Origin: Alviniconcha marisindica
Lineage: Eukaryota > Mollusca > Gastropoda > Provannidae
Direction: 5' to 3'
DNA length: 64,000 bases
NCBI GenBank assembly: GCA_018857735.1
Contig: JABMCL010003926.1
Span: 357,501-421,500 of the forward strand
Shown here: in pieces, positions 62,545 through 64,000 of the stretch
Layout of the letters: each line of letters starts with the position of its first letter
Numbering within the stretch: the first letter of the stretch is position 1
Program-made: the position numbers and the translations under genes
The notes under the pieces: generated by a model
Databases searched by the model: none
What the model saw: only the letters and a program-made list of their open reading frames with translations
Told to the model about the DNA's origin: nothing

Positions 62545-63945
62545 TACATGTAGTGATAGATCTGTGAGCGCTGTGGAGTGCGGGCAGTGTCATTTTTATA
62601 GCAGCATTATTTTGTAGTGATAGATCTACGAGCACTGTGGAGTGTGGGCAGTGTCAGTTTTAAAGTAGCAGTACTTTGTTGGGGTAGATTTATGTCTGTG
62701 AGTGCAATGGAGTGTGGGCAGTGTCATTTTTAAAGTAGCAGTACTTTGTAGTGATAGAGCTATCTATGAGTACTGTGGAGTGTGGGCAGTGTCATTTGTA
62801 AAGTAGAAGAAGTACTTTCTAGGGGTGGATGAGTGCTGTAGAGTGTGTGTGGGCAGAGTGCAATTTTTGAAGTAGCAGTACTTTGTAGTGATAGATCTGT
62901 GAGTACAGTGGAGTGTGGGCAGTGCGTAATTTTTAAAGTAGCAGTACTTTGTCAGGGTAGATTTATGTCTATGACTATGAGTACTGTGGAGTGTGGGCAG
63001 AGTGTAATTTTTAAGGTAGCAGTACTTTGTAGAGGTAGATTTATGTCTGTGAGTACTGTGGAGTGGGGGCAGTGGGATTTTGAAAGTAGCAATACTTCGT
63101 ACCTAGGGGTAGATTTATGCTGTGAGTACTGTGGAGTGTGGGCAGTGGGATTTTGAAAGTAGCAGTACTTCGTAGGGGTAGATTTATGTCTGTGAGTACT
63201 GTGGAGTGGGGGCAGTGGGATTTTGAAAGTAGCAGTACTTCATACCTAGGGGTAGATTTATGTCTGTGGAGTGTGGGCAGAGTGCAATTTTGAAAGTAGC
63301 AGTACTTTGTAGGGGTAGATTTGTGTCTGTGAGTACTGTGGAGTGTGGGCAGTGGGATTTTGAAAGTAGCAGTACTCTGCAGGGGTAGATTTATGTCTGT
63401 GAGTACTGTGGAGTGTGGGCAGTGGGATTTTGAAAGTAGCAGTACTTTACCTAGGGGTAGATTTATGTCTGTGAGTACTGTGGAGTGTGGGCAGTGGGAT
63501 TTTGAAAGTAGCAGTACTTTGTACCTAGGGGTAGATTTATGTCTGTGAGTACTGTGGAGTGTGGGCAGTGGGATTTTGAAAGTAGCAGTACTGTGTACCT
63601 AGGGGTAGATTTATGTCTGTGAGTACTGTGGAGTGTGGGCAGTGGGATTTTGAAAGTAGCAGTACTTTGTACCTAGGGGTAGATTTATGTCTGTGAGTAC
63701 TGTGGAGTGTGGGCAGTGGGATTTTGAAAGTAGCAGTACTTTGTACCTAGGGGTAGATTTATGTCTGTGAGTACTGTGGAGTGTGGGCAGTGGGATTTTG
63801 AAAGTAGCAGTACTTTGTAGGGGTAGATTTATGTCTGTGAGTACTGTGGAGTGTGGACAGTGGGATTTTGAAATTAGCAGTACTTTGTACCTAGGGGTAG
63901 ATTTATGTCTGTGAGTACTGTGGAGTGGGCAGAGTGCAATTTTTA
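62545..63945 (+). repeat. 70-77 bp intronic minisatellite (about 19 copies)
   Basis: Units with GTAGCAGTACTTTGTA, GGGGTAGATTTATGTCTGTG, AGTACTGTGGAGTGTGGGCA and GTGGGATTTTGAAA. Some have the extra TACCTAG, making 77 bp instead of 70. Copies to the left, next to the exon, are more diverged. Confidence 0.9.
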
Positions 63946-64000
63946 AAGGATGTAATTTTGAAGGCTGGCTGTGAATTTGATTTTCACCATCCAAAGCCAG

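Overview
The window looks like nuclear DNA of a marine invertebrate, most probably a mollusc (gastropod-like). Genes are split by GT-AG introns, tRNA-derived SINEs and 3' ends of non-LTR retrotransposons are scattered throughout, and an unusually large share is minisatellite and microsatellite DNA. The organism is inferred from style only; nothing here fixes the species.

Layout. (1) 1-1514: unique and repeat DNA. (2) 1515-11690, plus strand: a predicted gene (gene A) with a short first coding exon and one giant exon. The giant exon encodes a low-complexity, repeat-rich protein with a cysteine-rich region and a C-terminal membrane anchor. At least nine different coding minisatellites sit in it, every period a multiple of three, but single-base indels break the frame several times. 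(3) 11.7-28.3 kb: gene-poor. It holds a fold-back element, many 28-95 bp minisatellites, and a LINE 3' end whose tail has been tandemly amplified. (4) 28503-44878, minus strand: the best supported gene, nine coding exons in which every splice phase fits, encoding about 1430 residues with eleven C2H2-type fingers and an AT-hook-like motif. Its introns are full of tandem arrays; two of these contain copies of the gene's own 3' splice sites. (5) 45-61 kb: non-coding, with SINE families, a LINE 3' end, microsatellites and poly(C)/poly(G) runs. (6) 61191 to the right edge, plus strand: the first two coding exons of a gene with a lysine-rich N-terminus, resembling the appendix of a cytosolic aminoacyl-tRNA synthetase (AspRS-like), then a long 70-77 bp intronic array.

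Gene A (plus) and the zinc-finger gene (minus) converge on the repeat-rich 12-28 kb stretch. The zinc-finger gene and the 61 kb gene diverge from the 45-61 kb stretch, so promoters for both should lie there; no core promoter motif is clear. The most unusual observation is the tandem amplification of splice-junction segments in the zinc-finger gene: twelve copies at exon 5, five copies at exon 7, and two decayed copies of the exon 7 end. A second is the codon-phased minisatellite composition of gene A.
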